Assembly (NCBI RefSeq): GCF_024168645.1
Contig: NZ_JALJWF010000001.1
Coordinates: forward strand, 3,227,501 to 3,291,500
From: Pseudomonas sp. GGS8
GTDB taxonomy: Bacteria; Pseudomonadota; Gammaproteobacteria; Pseudomonadales; Pseudomonadaceae
DNA: 64,000 nucleotides
Direction: 5' to 3'
Below, one piece after another: positions 1-8,539 of the stretch. The notes beneath the pieces are model-generated. The model was not told the origin of the DNA. It was given only the letters and a program-made list of their open reading frames with translations, and did no database searches. Every line of letters starts with the position of its first letter. The stretch's first letter is position 1. The translations under genes and the position numbers were made by a program.

Positions 1-59
1 GTCTGCGCGTGTTCGCGCTGCTCAACCAGTTCCGTCTGCAGTACGACGACGCAGCCTGA
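1..59 (+). CDS. C-terminal end of a probable contractile tail sheath protein (partial)
   Basis: Only the last 18 codons are present, read in the frame that starts at base 3 and stops at TGA 57-59. The residues (LRVFALLNQF near the start, YDDAA at the end) are too few for a family call. It lies just upstream of the tail tube gene, and in Mu-like and P2-like tails the sheath gene directly precedes the tube gene. The sheath assignment therefore rests on gene order alone. Confidence 0.5.
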   Translation, partial: LRVFALLNQFRLQYDDAA

Positions 60-85
60 TCGCTGCCTCTGACTGTGTGAATTCG

Positions 86-107
86 GCCCACCGCGCGTGG
101 GCTTTTT
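86..107 (+). terminator. Hairpin with T-tract between sheath and tube genes
   Basis: A 6-bp stem (GCCCAC with GTGGGC) and a 5-base loop are followed by TTTTTA. This fits an intrinsic terminator or partial attenuator inside the tail operon. It could set different transcript levels for the sheath and for downstream genes, or stabilise the 3' end of the sheath message. Confidence 0.55.
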
Positions 108-126
108 ATTTGAAGGGAGAAACACC

Positions 127-474
127 ATGGGTCAACTGATTGCGGGCACCTGCTACGTCAAAGTGGACGGTGCTCAACTGACCATCAACGGTGGCTGCGA
201 AGCACCATTGATGGCCGTTAAACGGGAAACCGTCGTGCCGGGCTTCTACAAGGAAACCGACATCGCGCCGTCGTTCAAAGTGACGGCGCTGCACACCGCG
301 GACTTCCCGCTCAAGCAACTGATCGCAGGCTCCGACATGACCGTCACCTGCGAATTCAGCAACGGTAAAGTCTACGTACTGGCCGGCGCCTATCTGGTGG
401 AAGAGCCGGTATCCAAAGGCGATGACGCCACCATCGAACTGAAATTCGAAGGCATCAAGGGGACCTGGCAATGA
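127..474 (+). CDS. Phage tail tube protein (Mu gpM-like)
   Basis: A 115-residue protein resembling the Mu-type tail tube family. Such proteins stack as hexameric rings to form the inner tube that the contracting sheath drives through the target envelope. The start is ATG 127, with an AAGGGAGA ribosome site at 113-120. An upstream in-frame start at 97 lies inside the hairpin before the gene and is unlikely. The stop overlaps the next gene by four bases (ATGA), so the two are probably translationally coupled. Family is assigned from overall sequence character, length and position after the sheath. Confidence 0.85.
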   Translation: MGQLIAGTCYVKVDGAQLTINGGCEAPLMAVKRETVVPGFYKETDIAPSFKVTALHTADFPLKQLIAGSDMTVTCEFSNGKVYVLAGAYLVEEPVSKGDDATIELKFEGIKGTWQ

Positions 475-767
475 GCAACGCCGTGAAGCTTCAAGTTGCG
501 ATCGAAGCCCACGGCGAGCCCTTGACCGAGCTCAACCTGCGCCGTCCGACGGTGCAGGAAGTGCGGGCGATCAAGGCGTTGCCGTACAAGATCGACAAGA
601 GCGAAGAGGTCAGCCTCGACATGGACGTCGCGGCCAAATACATCGCCGTGTGCGCCGGCATCCCGCCGTCGTCGGTCAACCAGCTGGATCTGGCTGACCT
701 CAATACGCTGAGTTGGGCGGTCGCGAGTTTTTTCATGAGTGCGGCGTCGGCGCCATCACCGACCTGA
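471..767 (+). CDS. Tail assembly chaperone, short form (gpE/Mu gp41-like)
   Basis: A 98-residue protein located between the tube and the tape measure, where contractile-tail phages encode the chaperone that coats the tape measure during tail assembly. It starts at ATG 471 and overlaps the tube stop. The normal reading ends at TGA 765-767. A slippery heptamer at 728-734 allows a second, longer product. The position, the small size and the frameshift site together support the call better than residue similarity, which is weak in this family. Confidence 0.8.
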   Translation: MSNAVKLQVAIEAHGEPLTELNLRRPTVQEVRAIKALPYKIDKSEEVSLDMDVAAKYIAVCAGIPPSSVNQLDLADLNTLSWAVASFFMSAASAPSPT

Positions 768-898
768 TCGCAGTCGCCTATGACCTGGCCTGGTTCTGGA
801 AGGTTGACCCCGAACAGATGATGGCCAGGCCACTGGATGTGCTCCGCGAATCGCTGGAGCACGCGCAACGGATCAATGCGATGCAGCAGGTGCAGTGA
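471..898 (+). CDS. Tail assembly chaperone, -1 frameshift fusion (gpE+E'-like)
   Basis: A -1 slip on the heptamer at 728-734 would join the first 88 codons of the short form to 54 codons in the overlapping frame, ending at TGA 896-898. The product is about 142 residues. The extension contains an aromatic stretch (AYDLAWFWK) and a charged tail. Phages such as P2 and lambda make such a fusion at a low ratio, and the extension recruits the tape measure. The extension frame has no good start of its own, which supports the fusion reading. The slip itself is inferred. Confidence 0.75.
728..734 (+). promoter_or_regulatory. Programmed -1 ribosomal frameshift site (T TTT TTC)
   Basis: In the zero frame the codons are TTT TTC preceded by T, so the X XXY YYZ pattern is exact and both tRNAs can re-pair on TTT TTT in the -1 frame. 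A possible short hairpin (GGCG 743-746 with CGCC 751-754) starts eight bases downstream and could stimulate the slip. P2 uses the closely similar T TTT TTG at the same gene. Confidence 0.8.
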
Positions 899-2388
899 TG
901 GCAGACACACAAACCAAAGAGAAAACATCGGTGCTGCTCACGGGCATCGATGAACTGTCGCCCAAGCTCGGTGCCCTTCGGGCAAAAGTCGAGAGTTTCA
1001 AGAAAAACCTGGAGCAGACCGGCCTCGGCAAACTGGACATCAGCGGTCTGTTTAAGGGCGGTAGCGTGATCACGCCGTTCGTGGATGCAATCAAGGTGTC
1101 CGACGCGTTCAAGGGCAAATTGGCCGAAGTCAGTGAATCGGCCGAAGGTGTTGATTTGCCGAAAGCGCCAGTGAGCGCTACGCAAAACATGAATGTGTTC
1201 AGTCGCTCGATGGAGCAGGTATCGATCGCGGCCAACACGGCCTTGCAGCCTGCTGTTGCGACCGTAACGGCAGGTCTTCAACCTTTGTTGGTTGGATTTG
1301 GCAGCCTGCTCGATGACAACCCGAAATTGGTCGAGGGGTTGGCGGCCGGTGCCATCGCATTTTCGGCAATGCAAACGGCTGTGACTGGCGCGACGCAAGT
1401 GTTTGATCTGATGAGCATGGTGCTCAAGACCAATCCCATCATGCTGATTGCCATGGGCATTGCCATGGCGGCCGGTGTGATCATTGCCAACTGGGAGCCG
1501 ATTTCGACGTTTTTCGCCGGGCTCTGGCAAAAGATTGTCGGATATTGGGCGCCGATCAGCGGCGTTTTCTCGGCAATTTTTGATCAAGTCAAAGCAGTCG
1601 TGAGTGCAGGATTCGACTTCCTCAAGGCGTGGTTTGCCTGGACGCCCTACGGAATGATCTTGAACAACTGGGGGGCCGTTGTCGGTTTGTTTGCGGCGAT
1701 CTGGGATCTGCTCGTGGCGCTGACCGTGCCGGTGAAGGAGAAACTGCGCAGCCTGTTCGACTGGGTGCCGCTGGACGCCATTGCCGCGGCTTGGGATCAG
1801 GTGCCTGCCATGTTCTCGGGCTACTGGGAGTCAATCAAGCTTGGAGCGCAGGCGTTCTTTTCTTACCTCAGCGGCCTGTTCACTTGGTCGCCCTTGGACG
1901 CACTGAGCGAAACATGGGCATCTGTGGTTCAGTTTTTCAGTGAAAAAACGGAAAAGCTCCGGGCCATTCTGGCGCCCATCCAGGAGATGCTGGGCGGTAG
2001 CTTTGGTGGTTTTATCGCCAAAATTACTGGCAAGGTCGAAAGCTTCACCGAGGTGCAACAGAAAACCAATGCTGAAGGCAAGGGTGAGTTTGCGCCGGCG
2101 GTGGCGTTCATCAATGCCGCTTCCGAGCCGCCCTCCAACGCGCTGGCGACTCCCGGCAGTTTGCCGCTCAAGTCGTCGATGCAGTCCGGTTCTCTGACCC
2201 AAAACTCCAGCACCCTGATCCAGCAAAGCGCCGCCAACAACCGCACGCAACTCGAAGGCGGCCTGACCGTGCGCTTCGAAAACGCGCCGGCCGGGTTGCG
2301 CACCGATCAACCGCAAACCAATCAACCGGGGCTGGCGCTCAACTCGCGCATCGGCTACCGCTCACTGTCCCTGGGAGGCCTCCAATGA
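898..2388 (+). CDS. Tail tape measure protein
   Basis: A 496-residue protein that sets tail length and is extruded on contraction. The start is ATG 898, which overlaps the frameshift-product stop (TGATG). The ends are polar with some helical heptad character. The middle (about residues 150-200) is strongly hydrophobic with small residues, typical of tape measures. Repeated short blocks of the type W..I...F follow between about residues 200 and 350. Tape measures of complete myophages are usually longer, so this length fits a short R-tailocin-type tail. The call rests on position, size and composition. Confidence 0.85.
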   Translation: MADTQTKEKTSVLLTGIDELSPKLGALRAKVESFKKNLEQTGLGKLDISGLFKGGSVITPFVDAIKVSDAFKGKLAEVSESAEGVDLPKAPVSATQNMNVFSRSMEQVSIAANTALQPAVATVTAGLQPLLVGFGSLLDDNPKLVEGLAAGAIAFSAMQTAVTGATQVFDLMSMVLKTNPIMLIAMGIAMAAGVIIANWEPISTFFAGLWQKIVGYWAPISGVFSAIFDQVKAVVSAGFDFLKAWFAWTPYGMILNNWGAVVGLFAAIWDLLVALTVPVKEKLRSLFDWVPLDAIAAAWDQVPAMFSGYWESIKLGAQAFFSYLSGLFTWSPLDALSETWASVVQFFSEKTEKLRAILAPIQEMLGGSFGGFIAKITGKVESFTEVQQKTNAEGKGEFAPAVAFINAASEPPSNALATPGSLPLKSSMQSGSLTQNSSTLIQQSAANNRTQLEGGLTVRFENAPAGLRTDQPQTNQPGLALNSRIGYRSLSLGGLQ

Positions 2389-3620
2389 GTTGGCGTGACC
2401 GTTTGTTGCCGGCGTCCTTTCGGGGTGTCGGTTTCTGGGTCGATCAGGCGAAAACCCCGGTCGGTAAAAAAGGCCAGTTGCATGAGTATCCGCAGCGGGA
2501 CCTGCCGTTTTTCGAGGGCCTTGGCCAGCAGGCGAAGATCCACGATCTGACGGCGTTCATCGTCGGCCCCGATTGCCTGGAGCAGCGCGACAAGCTGCTC
2601 AAGGCACTGGAGCAGGGCAGTGGTGAACTGGTCCATCCATGGCTGGGGCGGCTACAAGTCAAGGTCGGCGAATGCGACATGACCCACACCCGCCAGGACG
2701 GCGGGCTGGTGACGTTTTCGCTGAAGTTTTACCCCGATGAACCGCTGCCGTTTCCGACGGCTACGGTCAGCACGCAGAAGGTGCTGCTGGCCAAGGCCGA
2801 CACCCTGCTGGGTTCGGCGGTGGCGCGTTTCGAACAGGCCATGACCCTGATCAAGGCCGCGCGGATCGGTATCGCCAATCTGCGCAACAGCCTGACCGGG
2901 GTCTATGAAGTGATCCAGGAACAACTCAAACCGTTGATCGAGCAGTACCGACAGATCACCGAGCTGGTCAAGGCGGTCAAGGAATTGCCCAAGGAAGTGG
3001 CGGCGGAATTCAAAGGATTGCTCGGCGATATCAAATCGCTCAAGGACTTCGCGAAGGAGGGTTATCGTGGCGTGATTGCCGACGTGTCCCAACAGCTCGA
3101 AGCCATCCGCAAGGCCGATGCGCCGAAGCTCACCACCGGCAAGGACACCACGGCCGCGGCGCAAGCCATGGCCGATCTGGTGCAGGACACGCTGCTGGTC
3201 AAAGTGGCGCAATGGGTCGCCTCGATGCCGGTCGCGTCGACACCGGTGAAACTGTCATCGACGCCATCGCTGGAGCAGCAGGCGAACCTGCCGGTCACCC
3301 GGCAGGAAGTACCGGTCACCGACGATTTGAAAGCGCTGCAAAAGGCGCTGGTCGAGGCGACCAACCCGATGCTGGACAAGGCCGGTCCCGCGCATTATCA
3401 AGCCATCGACGATGTGAAACAGGCGCTGCTTGCGCATCTCAAGGCAGTGGCTTCGTCGGGCGTACGGCAGGTCAGCAAGTCGTTTCAGGAAAGCCTTCCG
3501 GCGCTGGTCGTGGCGTACAAGCAATTTGCCGATGCAACGCGGGTCACCGAAGTGATTCAGCGCAACGGGATTGCCCATCCGGGGTTTGCGCCGAACGATG
3601 TGAAAGTGTCCGGGAAGTGA
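2385..3620 (+). CDS. Baseplate/tail protein with DNA-circularisation N-domain (Mu gpN-like)
   Basis: A 411-residue protein beginning with the SWRDRLLPASFRG motif typical of the DNA_circ_N family, whose Mu member is gpN. Despite the family name, the protein is a structural tail component at the tube-baseplate junction. The N-terminal 120 residues form the conserved domain. The rest is rich in Lys, Ala and Gln and predicted helical. ATG 2385 overlaps the tape measure stop by four bases, so the genes are coupled. I see no truncation. Confidence 0.85.
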   Translation: MSWRDRLLPASFRGVGFWVDQAKTPVGKKGQLHEYPQRDLPFFEGLGQQAKIHDLTAFIVGPDCLEQRDKLLKALEQGSGELVHPWLGRLQVKVGECDMTHTRQDGGLVTFSLKFYPDEPLPFPTATVSTQKVLLAKADTLLGSAVARFEQAMTLIKAARIGIANLRNSLTGVYEVIQEQLKPLIEQYRQITELVKAVKELPKEVAAEFKGLLGDIKSLKDFAKEGYRGVIADVSQQLEAIRKADAPKLTTGKDTTAAAQAMADLVQDTLLVKVAQWVASMPVASTPVKLSSTPSLEQQANLPVTRQEVPVTDDLKALQKALVEATNPMLDKAGPAHYQAIDDVKQALLAHLKAVASSGVRQVSKSFQESLPALVVAYKQFADATRVTEVIQRNGIAHPGFAPNDVKVSGK

Positions 3621-3623
3621 ACC

Positions 3624-4667
3624 ATGAACGAGATGGATAACCGCGTCACATTGACGGTCGGCGGCCTGGAATACGGTGGCTGGAAAAGCGTGGAAATCAC
3701 CGCGGATCTGGAGCGTCAGTTCCGCACCTTTAAACTCAACATCACCTGGCAATGGCCGGGGCAGACCGTGGACAAGCGGATCCAGCCCGGTGACGCCTGT
3801 GAAGTGCGCATCGGCCAGGACCTGGTGCTGACCGGGTATGTATTCAAGGCGCCGATCAGTTATGACGGGCGGCAGATCAGCCTGAACATCGAAGGCAGTT
3901 CCTGCACCCAGGACTTGGTGGATTGCGCCGCGACCAACCGCCCGAACCAATGGCATGAGCAATCGCTGTTGAGCATCGTCGAAGCGCTGGCGATCACCTA
4001 CAAGGTCTTTGTGGTCAGCGAAATTCCCGAGACCTCCCGGCTCAGCAGTCACACCATCGTGCCGGGGGAAACGGTGTTTCAATCCATCGATCGCTTGCTG
4101 ACGCTTTTCCGGGTGTTTTCTACCGATGATGCCCAGGGCCGGCTGGTGCTGGCCCGGCCTGGCAGTGGTGGCCGGGCCAGTGATGCGTTGGAATTGGGCA
4201 AAAATATTCTGTCGGCCAATGCGCCGATGGATTACAGCCAGGTGTTCTCCGAATACCGGGTCATCGGTCAGCACAAGGGCACGGACAAGAAGAGCGGGGC
4301 GGCGGTCAGCGAGGTCGAATCGGTGTCCGCCGACCTGAGCTACAAGCGTCGGCGGGTCACGGTGATCAACGAAGGCATGCAGATCAATCCCGATCTCGCC
4401 TTGCAACGGGCCAACTGGGAAAGCGCCACCCGCGTCGGCAAGGCCAAAACCACCACCTATCAGGTGCAGGGTTGGCGGCAATCGAACGGCGATCTGTGGC
4501 GTCATAACACGTTGGTGCGGGTCAAGGATCCGGTGCTGGGGTTCGATGACGACATGCTGATTTCCAAAGTGACCTACTCGCTGTCGGCGCAAGGTTCGAT
4601 CACCACCCTGCAAGTCGCACCGCCACATACCTTCGACGCCAATCCCGAGCCTCCCAAAAAGGCCTGA
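3624..4667 (+). CDS. Baseplate hub protein (Mu gpP-like)
   Basis: A 347-residue protein of the Mu gpP type, corresponding to the P2 gpD / T4 gp27 hub. It would form the trimeric ring that joins the tube to the spike. The N-terminus (VTLTVGGLEYGGWKSVEI) is the typical opening of the first hub barrel. The start at ATG 3624 lies three bases after the previous stop. It is the last gene before a REP doublet that interrupts the otherwise tightly packed operon. Confidence 0.85.
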   Translation: MNEMDNRVTLTVGGLEYGGWKSVEITADLERQFRTFKLNITWQWPGQTVDKRIQPGDACEVRIGQDLVLTGYVFKAPISYDGRQISLNIEGSSCTQDLVDCAATNRPNQWHEQSLLSIVEALAITYKVFVVSEIPETSRLSSHTIVPGETVFQSIDRLLTLFRVFSTDDAQGRLVLARPGSGGRASDALELGKNILSANAPMDYSQVFSEYRVIGQHKGTDKKSGAAVSEVESVSADLSYKRRRVTVINEGMQINPDLALQRANWESATRVGKAKTTTYQVQGWRQSNGDLWRHNTLVRVKDPVLGFDDDMLISKVTYSLSAQGSITTLQVAPPHTFDANPEPPKKA

Positions 4668-4682
4668 ACCTGGCGCCCGACC

Positions 4683-4773
4683 CTGTGGGAGCGGGCTTGC
4701 CCGCGATGGCTGCGGCACATTCAACATCAAGGTGACTGATCCGCCGCTTTCGCAGGCAAGCCAGCTCCCACAA
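4683..4773. repeat. REP doublet inside the tail operon
   Basis: Two inverted copies of the GTGGGAGC...GGCTTGCC palindromic element are separated by about 30 bases. They form a REPIN-type unit in the 135-base gap between the hub and spike genes. The second copy is diverged (GCAGGCAAGCCAGCTCCCAC). Confidence 0.85.
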
Positions 4774-4802
4774 GAGTTGCGGTCGCCTTCAAGGAAAATC
4801 CA

Positions 4803-5312
4803 ATGAGCCTACTGACACGCCTCCTGGCGCGCGGCACTGTCGTGCTCGCCAACTCGGCCACCAAGCTTCAATCGCTGCAAATGCGCCTCACCGCCGGCGA
4901 AGTGAACGACGACATGGAGCACTTCGAACCCTACGGTTTCACCAGCAACCCACTGGCCGGTGCCGAAGGTGTCGCCACGTTTCTGGGCGGTGATCGCTCC
5001 CACGCCATCGTGCTAGTGGTCGCCGACCGTCGTTATCGCCTCCAGTCTCTGGCCCCTGGCGAAGTGGCGATCTACACCGACGAAGGCGACAAGATCCACT
5101 TCAAGCGCGGACGGATCATCGACATCGAAACCGCCACCCTGAACATCCGCGCCAGCAGCGCGGTGAACATCGACACCCCCGTGATCAATCAGACCGGAAA
5201 AATCGTCTCCACCGGCGATCAGATTGCTGGCGGCATCAGCCAGATCAAACACGTGCATGTCGGCGTTCAAGCAGGCAACGGCCAGACCGGCGCACCGGCG
5301 GGAGGGCAGTGA
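4803..5312 (+). CDS. Baseplate spike protein (Mu gp45 / gpV-like)
   Basis: A 169-residue member of the Mu gp45/P2 gpV group, the central trimeric spike that punctures the outer membrane. The N-terminal part is an OB-fold-type region. The C-terminal part has short beta-helix-like stretches (residues about 95-140) followed by HVHVG. An HxH motif at the tip binds iron in homologous spikes. The C-terminus is Gly/Gln/Ala rich. The start is ATG 4803, after the REP doublet, with AAGGAAAA upstream. Confidence 0.85.
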   Translation: MSLLTRLLARGTVVLANSATKLQSLQMRLTAGEVNDDMEHFEPYGFTSNPLAGAEGVATFLGGDRSHAIVLVVADRRYRLQSLAPGEVAIYTDEGDKIHFKRGRIIDIETATLNIRASSAVNIDTPVINQTGKIVSTGDQIAGGISQIKHVHVGVQAGNGQTGAPAGGQ

Positions 5313-5710
5313 TGTTGATCAGCCAGAACCTCCACGCCGCACTGACTCGTGCAGTGTTGATCAGCCTGTTCACCTGGCGCCGTGCCGCCGATGACGATGC
5401 CCTCGACGACGAAGAGCGTTTCGGCTGGTGGGGCGACAGCTTTCCTACGGTGGCCGACGACCGCATCGGTTCGCGGTTGTGGCTGTTGCGCCGGGTCAAG
5501 CTGACCCGCCAGACCCAGATGGACGCCGAGTTCTACGCCCGCGAAGCCCTCCAATGGCTGATCGATGACGGCCATTGCAGCGCCATCGACATCATCAGCG
5601 AACGCCTCGACGCCCAGCGCCTGAACCTGCGCACGGTCCTGACCCTGGCCGACGGCGAACGCCTGGACATCAACCCTGATAACAGTTGGCAGGTGATCTA
5701 TGCCGTTTGA
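5312..5710 (+). CDS. Baseplate wedge protein (Mu gp46 / P2 gpW-like)
   Basis: A 132-residue protein of the phage GP46 family, equivalent to gpW / T4 gp25, a lysozyme-like-fold wedge subunit that helps initiate sheath assembly. ATG 5312 overlaps the spike stop (TGATG). An in-frame GTG one codon earlier is less likely. The C-terminal part (DGERLDINPDNSWQV) is characteristic. The stop overlaps the start of the gpJ-like gene. Confidence 0.85.
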   Translation: MLISQNLHAALTRAVLISLFTWRRAADDDALDDEERFGWWGDSFPTVADDRIGSRLWLLRRVKLTRQTQMDAEFYAREALQWLIDDGHCSAIDIISERLDAQRLNLRTVLTLADGERLDINPDNSWQVIYAV

Positions 5711-6743
5711 AACCCCTTCGCTGCCGGTGCTGATCAAGCGCACCCAAAGCGACCTGGCCAGCGATTCGCTGCGCCAGTCCGATGCACAAGTGCTGGCCCG
5801 CACCCTCGGTGGCGCCGCCTATGGCCTGTATGGCTATCTGGATTGGATCGCCGAGCAGATCCTCCCGGACAAGGCCGATGAATCGACCCTGGAACGGATC
5901 GCCGCACTGCGTCTGAACCAGCCGCGCAAGTCCGCACAAGCGGCCAGCGGCAGCGTCAGCTTTACCGCCAGCGCCGGTGCCGTGCTGGACGTCGACACCC
6001 TGCTGCAATCGAGCGACGGTCGCACCTACAAAGTGACCGCCGCACGCACCATCCGCAATGGCCTCAACAGCACCACCATCGCCGCGCTCGAAGCCGGCAG
6101 TCTGGGCAATGCCGAGGCGGGCATGACGTTGATTCCGGTGCAGCCAATCCAGGGCATTGCCGGCAACAGTTTCACGGTGCTGGCGCCGGGATTGATTGGC
6201 GGCATCGCACGGGAAAGCCTGGAATCCCTGCGCTCCAGGGTCATCAGGTCCTACCGCATCATTCCCCATGGCGGCTCGGCGCAAGACTACGAAACCTGGG
6301 CACTGGAATGCCCCGGTGTGACTCGCGCGTGGTGTCGCGGCGGACTCTTGGGGCCGGGAACCGTCAGCCTCTACGTCATGCGTGACGACGATCCGCAACC
6401 AATCCCGGACGCGGCACAACTGGCCGAAGTTCAGGCTTACATCGAACCGCTGCGACCGGTCACGGCTGAACTGTACGTGTTGCCACCGATACAAGTGCCG
6501 GTTACGTACAGACTGACGCTCACCCCCGACACCACCGCTGTGCGGGCTGCCGTCGAAGCGCAACTGCGTGATTTACACAACCGAGAAGCCGGCTTGGGCG
6601 ACACCTTGCTGATCAGCCACATCCGCGAAGCCATCAGCAGTGCCACCGGTGAAAGCGACCACACACTGACCTCGCCCACAGTCAATGTCGACGCTGACGT
6701 TAACCAGTTGCTGACCTTTGGAGGTTGCATATGGGGGGCATAA
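5700..6743 (+). CDS. Baseplate J-like protein (Mu gp47-like)
   Basis: A 347-residue baseplate J family protein and one of the main wedge subunits. The N-terminal region ends near LERIAALRLNQPRK. A central segment includes GSAQDYETWALECPGV, a stretch strongly conserved in gpJ-type proteins, and the C-terminal part contains GDTLLISHIREAI. The start ATG 5700 lies within the end of the previous gene. Length is normal for the Mu-type family. Confidence 0.88.
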   Translation: MPFETPSLPVLIKRTQSDLASDSLRQSDAQVLARTLGGAAYGLYGYLDWIAEQILPDKADESTLERIAALRLNQPRKSAQAASGSVSFTASAGAVLDVDTLLQSSDGRTYKVTAARTIRNGLNSTTIAALEAGSLGNAEAGMTLIPVQPIQGIAGNSFTVLAPGLIGGIARESLESLRSRVIRSYRIIPHGGSAQDYETWALECPGVTRAWCRGGLLGPGTVSLYVMRDDDPQPIPDAAQLAEVQAYIEPLRPVTAELYVLPPIQVPVTYRLTLTPDTTAVRAAVEAQLRDLHNREAGLGDTLLISHIREAISSATGESDHTLTSPTVNVDADVNQLLTFGGCIWGA

Positions 6744-7330
6744 GAACCGCCGCGCAATACCACGCGCAACTGCGCAGCCTGCTACCCGGCGGCCCGGCCT
6801 GGGACCCAGAGCGGGTTCCAGAGCTCGAAGAAGTGCTCGAAGGCGTTGCCCAGGAATTGGCCCGCCTCGACGCCCGCGCCGCCGACTTGCTCAACGAAAT
6901 GGACCCGGCCGGTGTCAGCGAATTAGTGCCGGACTGGGAGCGGGTGATGAACCTGCCCGACCCATGCCTGGGCGCCACGCCGTTGTTCGACGACCGCCGT
7001 CTCGCGGTTCGCCGCCGCCTGCTCGCGGTCGGCAGTCAGGCCGTCGGTTACTACGTCGAAATCGCCAAGAGCCAGGGTTACCCAAACGCCACCGTAACCG
7101 AGCACCGGGCTCCACGTATGGGCTGTTCACGGTTTGGTCAGGCGCATTTCGGCACTTGGCAGGTGCAGTTCATGTGGACCCTCAACACTGGCGGACGCCT
7201 CTCACTGGGGCGCCGCTTTGGCGCCAGTTATTGGGGCGAACGCTTTGGCATGAATCCAGGCTCTGCCTTGGAATGCCTTATCCACCGCAGTGCACCGGCT
7301 CATACGCAGGTGCATATCAATTATGACTAA
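6731..7330 (+). CDS. Baseplate protein of the Mu gp48 / DUF2313 family
   Basis: A 199-residue protein of the DUF2313 (YmfQ/gp48) family, a wedge component acting with gpJ to hold the fibres. The opening TAAQYHAQLRSLLPGGPAW is typical. GGAGG at 6720-6724 sits six bases before ATG 6731, which decides this start over the in-frame TTG 6725. Next in order is the fibre gene, as in Mu-like tails. Confidence 0.85.
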   Translation: MGGIRTAAQYHAQLRSLLPGGPAWDPERVPELEEVLEGVAQELARLDARAADLLNEMDPAGVSELVPDWERVMNLPDPCLGATPLFDDRRLAVRRRLLAVGSQAVGYYVEIAKSQGYPNATVTEHRAPRMGCSRFGQAHFGTWQVQFMWTLNTGGRLSLGRRFGASYWGERFGMNPGSALECLIHRSAPAHTQVHINYD

Positions 7331-7341
7331 GGAGTAGAGAA

Positions 7342-8490
7342 ATGGATTATCCAAAGAGCGTGGCCAGCGTCGGACTGGTCAACGGTAAGTTTATCGATGA
7401 AAACCCGCTGACCGGCATGCCAGGGTCGTTGATCCCGGCCGCTTGGGGTAATGCTGTTACGGAAGAGTTGTTGGGTGTCATCAAGGGGGCAGGGGTGGCT
7501 CCTGACGAAGTCGATTTTGGACAACTGCTGTTGGCTGTACGCAAGATCAATCAGGCAGGGTTGGTTGATTACGCATTGGATACCGGCACGGCCAACGCTT
7601 ACAGTGCCAACTACAAGCCTGTGCTCCTCGAACTGGTCGATGGGCTGGTGCTGCGTTTTAAAGCAGTCCATGCCAACACCGGTGCCAGTACCTTCGCCCC
7701 GAACGGGATGGCGGCCAAGCCTATCGTAGGTGTTGACCATAACGCTGTTCAGGACGGAGAAATTACCGCGGGTGGCGATGTCTGGGTTCAGTGGAACAGC
7801 TCGATTGCCGAGGGGGCGTGGGTGATGGTCGCTAGCACGGGGATGATCAAGCAGACCGGCAGTGACATCGGTGACATCAAAACCGTAGCTACAGCAGAGC
7901 CGCCCAAAGGCTGGCTCAAGTGCAACGGTGATATTGTCTCTCGTACACAATATGCAGCGCTGTTTGCGGCGATTGGCACGCGCTTCGGTGCTGGTAATGG
8001 CAATACAACCTTTGCCCTGCCGGATCTGCGCGGCGAATTCGTCCGTGGCTGGGATGATAGTCGTGGAATCGATTCCGCGCGGGAATTGGGTAGCGCGCAA
8101 GGTGGGCAAAACGCCTCGCACACTCACACGGCAACGACAGCGGCTGCGGGTACCCATACCCACGGAGCCTCGACAGGGGGGGCAGGCACCCACACCCATT
8201 CCGGTACTACAAATAACGCCGGGGATCACCAGCACGGCGTTCTAGCCAACGGTAACAACACATCTTACGGCCGCCAGGGTACGGGCAGCGGGCCGGGCGA
8301 TTACGCTGCGGTGACCGCAGCCGCGGGCAACCATGCCCACGGTCTGGCGATCAACGCGGTGGGGGATCACGTCCATGCTGTCGCAGTAGCTGCCGTTGGC
8401 GATCATGCCCACACCGTTACCGTGGCAGCGGTCGGCGGTAATGAATCGCGTCCTCGAAACGTCGCATTGTTGTATGTGATCAAGTACTGA
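7342..8490 (+). CDS. Tail fibre / receptor-binding protein with collar domain
   Basis: A 382-residue fibre that should determine which cells the tail binds. Residues about 1-70 resemble the N-terminal attachment region of R-tailocin-type fibres. A phage tail collar domain follows near residues 173-240 (GDIKTVATAEPPKGWLKCNG, LPDLRGEFVRGWD). The C-terminal 140 residues contain repeated HTH, HxH and GDHxHxV units. Such histidine pairs coordinate metal ions along the trimer axis in T4 gp12-like fibres. AAGGAG lies just before ATG 7342. No separate fibre chaperone gene follows. Confidence 0.88.
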   Translation: MDYPKSVASVGLVNGKFIDENPLTGMPGSLIPAAWGNAVTEELLGVIKGAGVAPDEVDFGQLLLAVRKINQAGLVDYALDTGTANAYSANYKPVLLELVDGLVLRFKAVHANTGASTFAPNGMAAKPIVGVDHNAVQDGEITAGGDVWVQWNSSIAEGAWVMVASTGMIKQTGSDIGDIKTVATAEPPKGWLKCNGDIVSRTQYAALFAAIGTRFGAGNGNTTFALPDLRGEFVRGWDDSRGIDSARELGSAQGGQNASHTHTATTAAAGTHTHGASTGGAGTHTHSGTTNNAGDHQHGVLANGNNTSYGRQGTGSGPGDYAAVTAAAGNHAHGLAINAVGDHVHAVAVAAVGDHAHTVTVAAVGGNESRPRNVALLYVIKY

Positions 8491-8539
8491 TCACCGCATC
8501 GATTTTGCGAGTTTCATCCATTAACCACAGGAGCGAGTG

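Noticed and set aside
3255..4730. A 491-codon minus-strand frame in the tail operon
   Set aside because: It runs antisense across the gpN-like and gpP-like genes, which fit the operon order and overlaps. It has no ribosome site or domain.
5310..5312. Possible frameshift between spike and gp46-like genes
   Set aside because: The TGATG overlap is ordinary stop-start coupling, and both proteins have complete family length.
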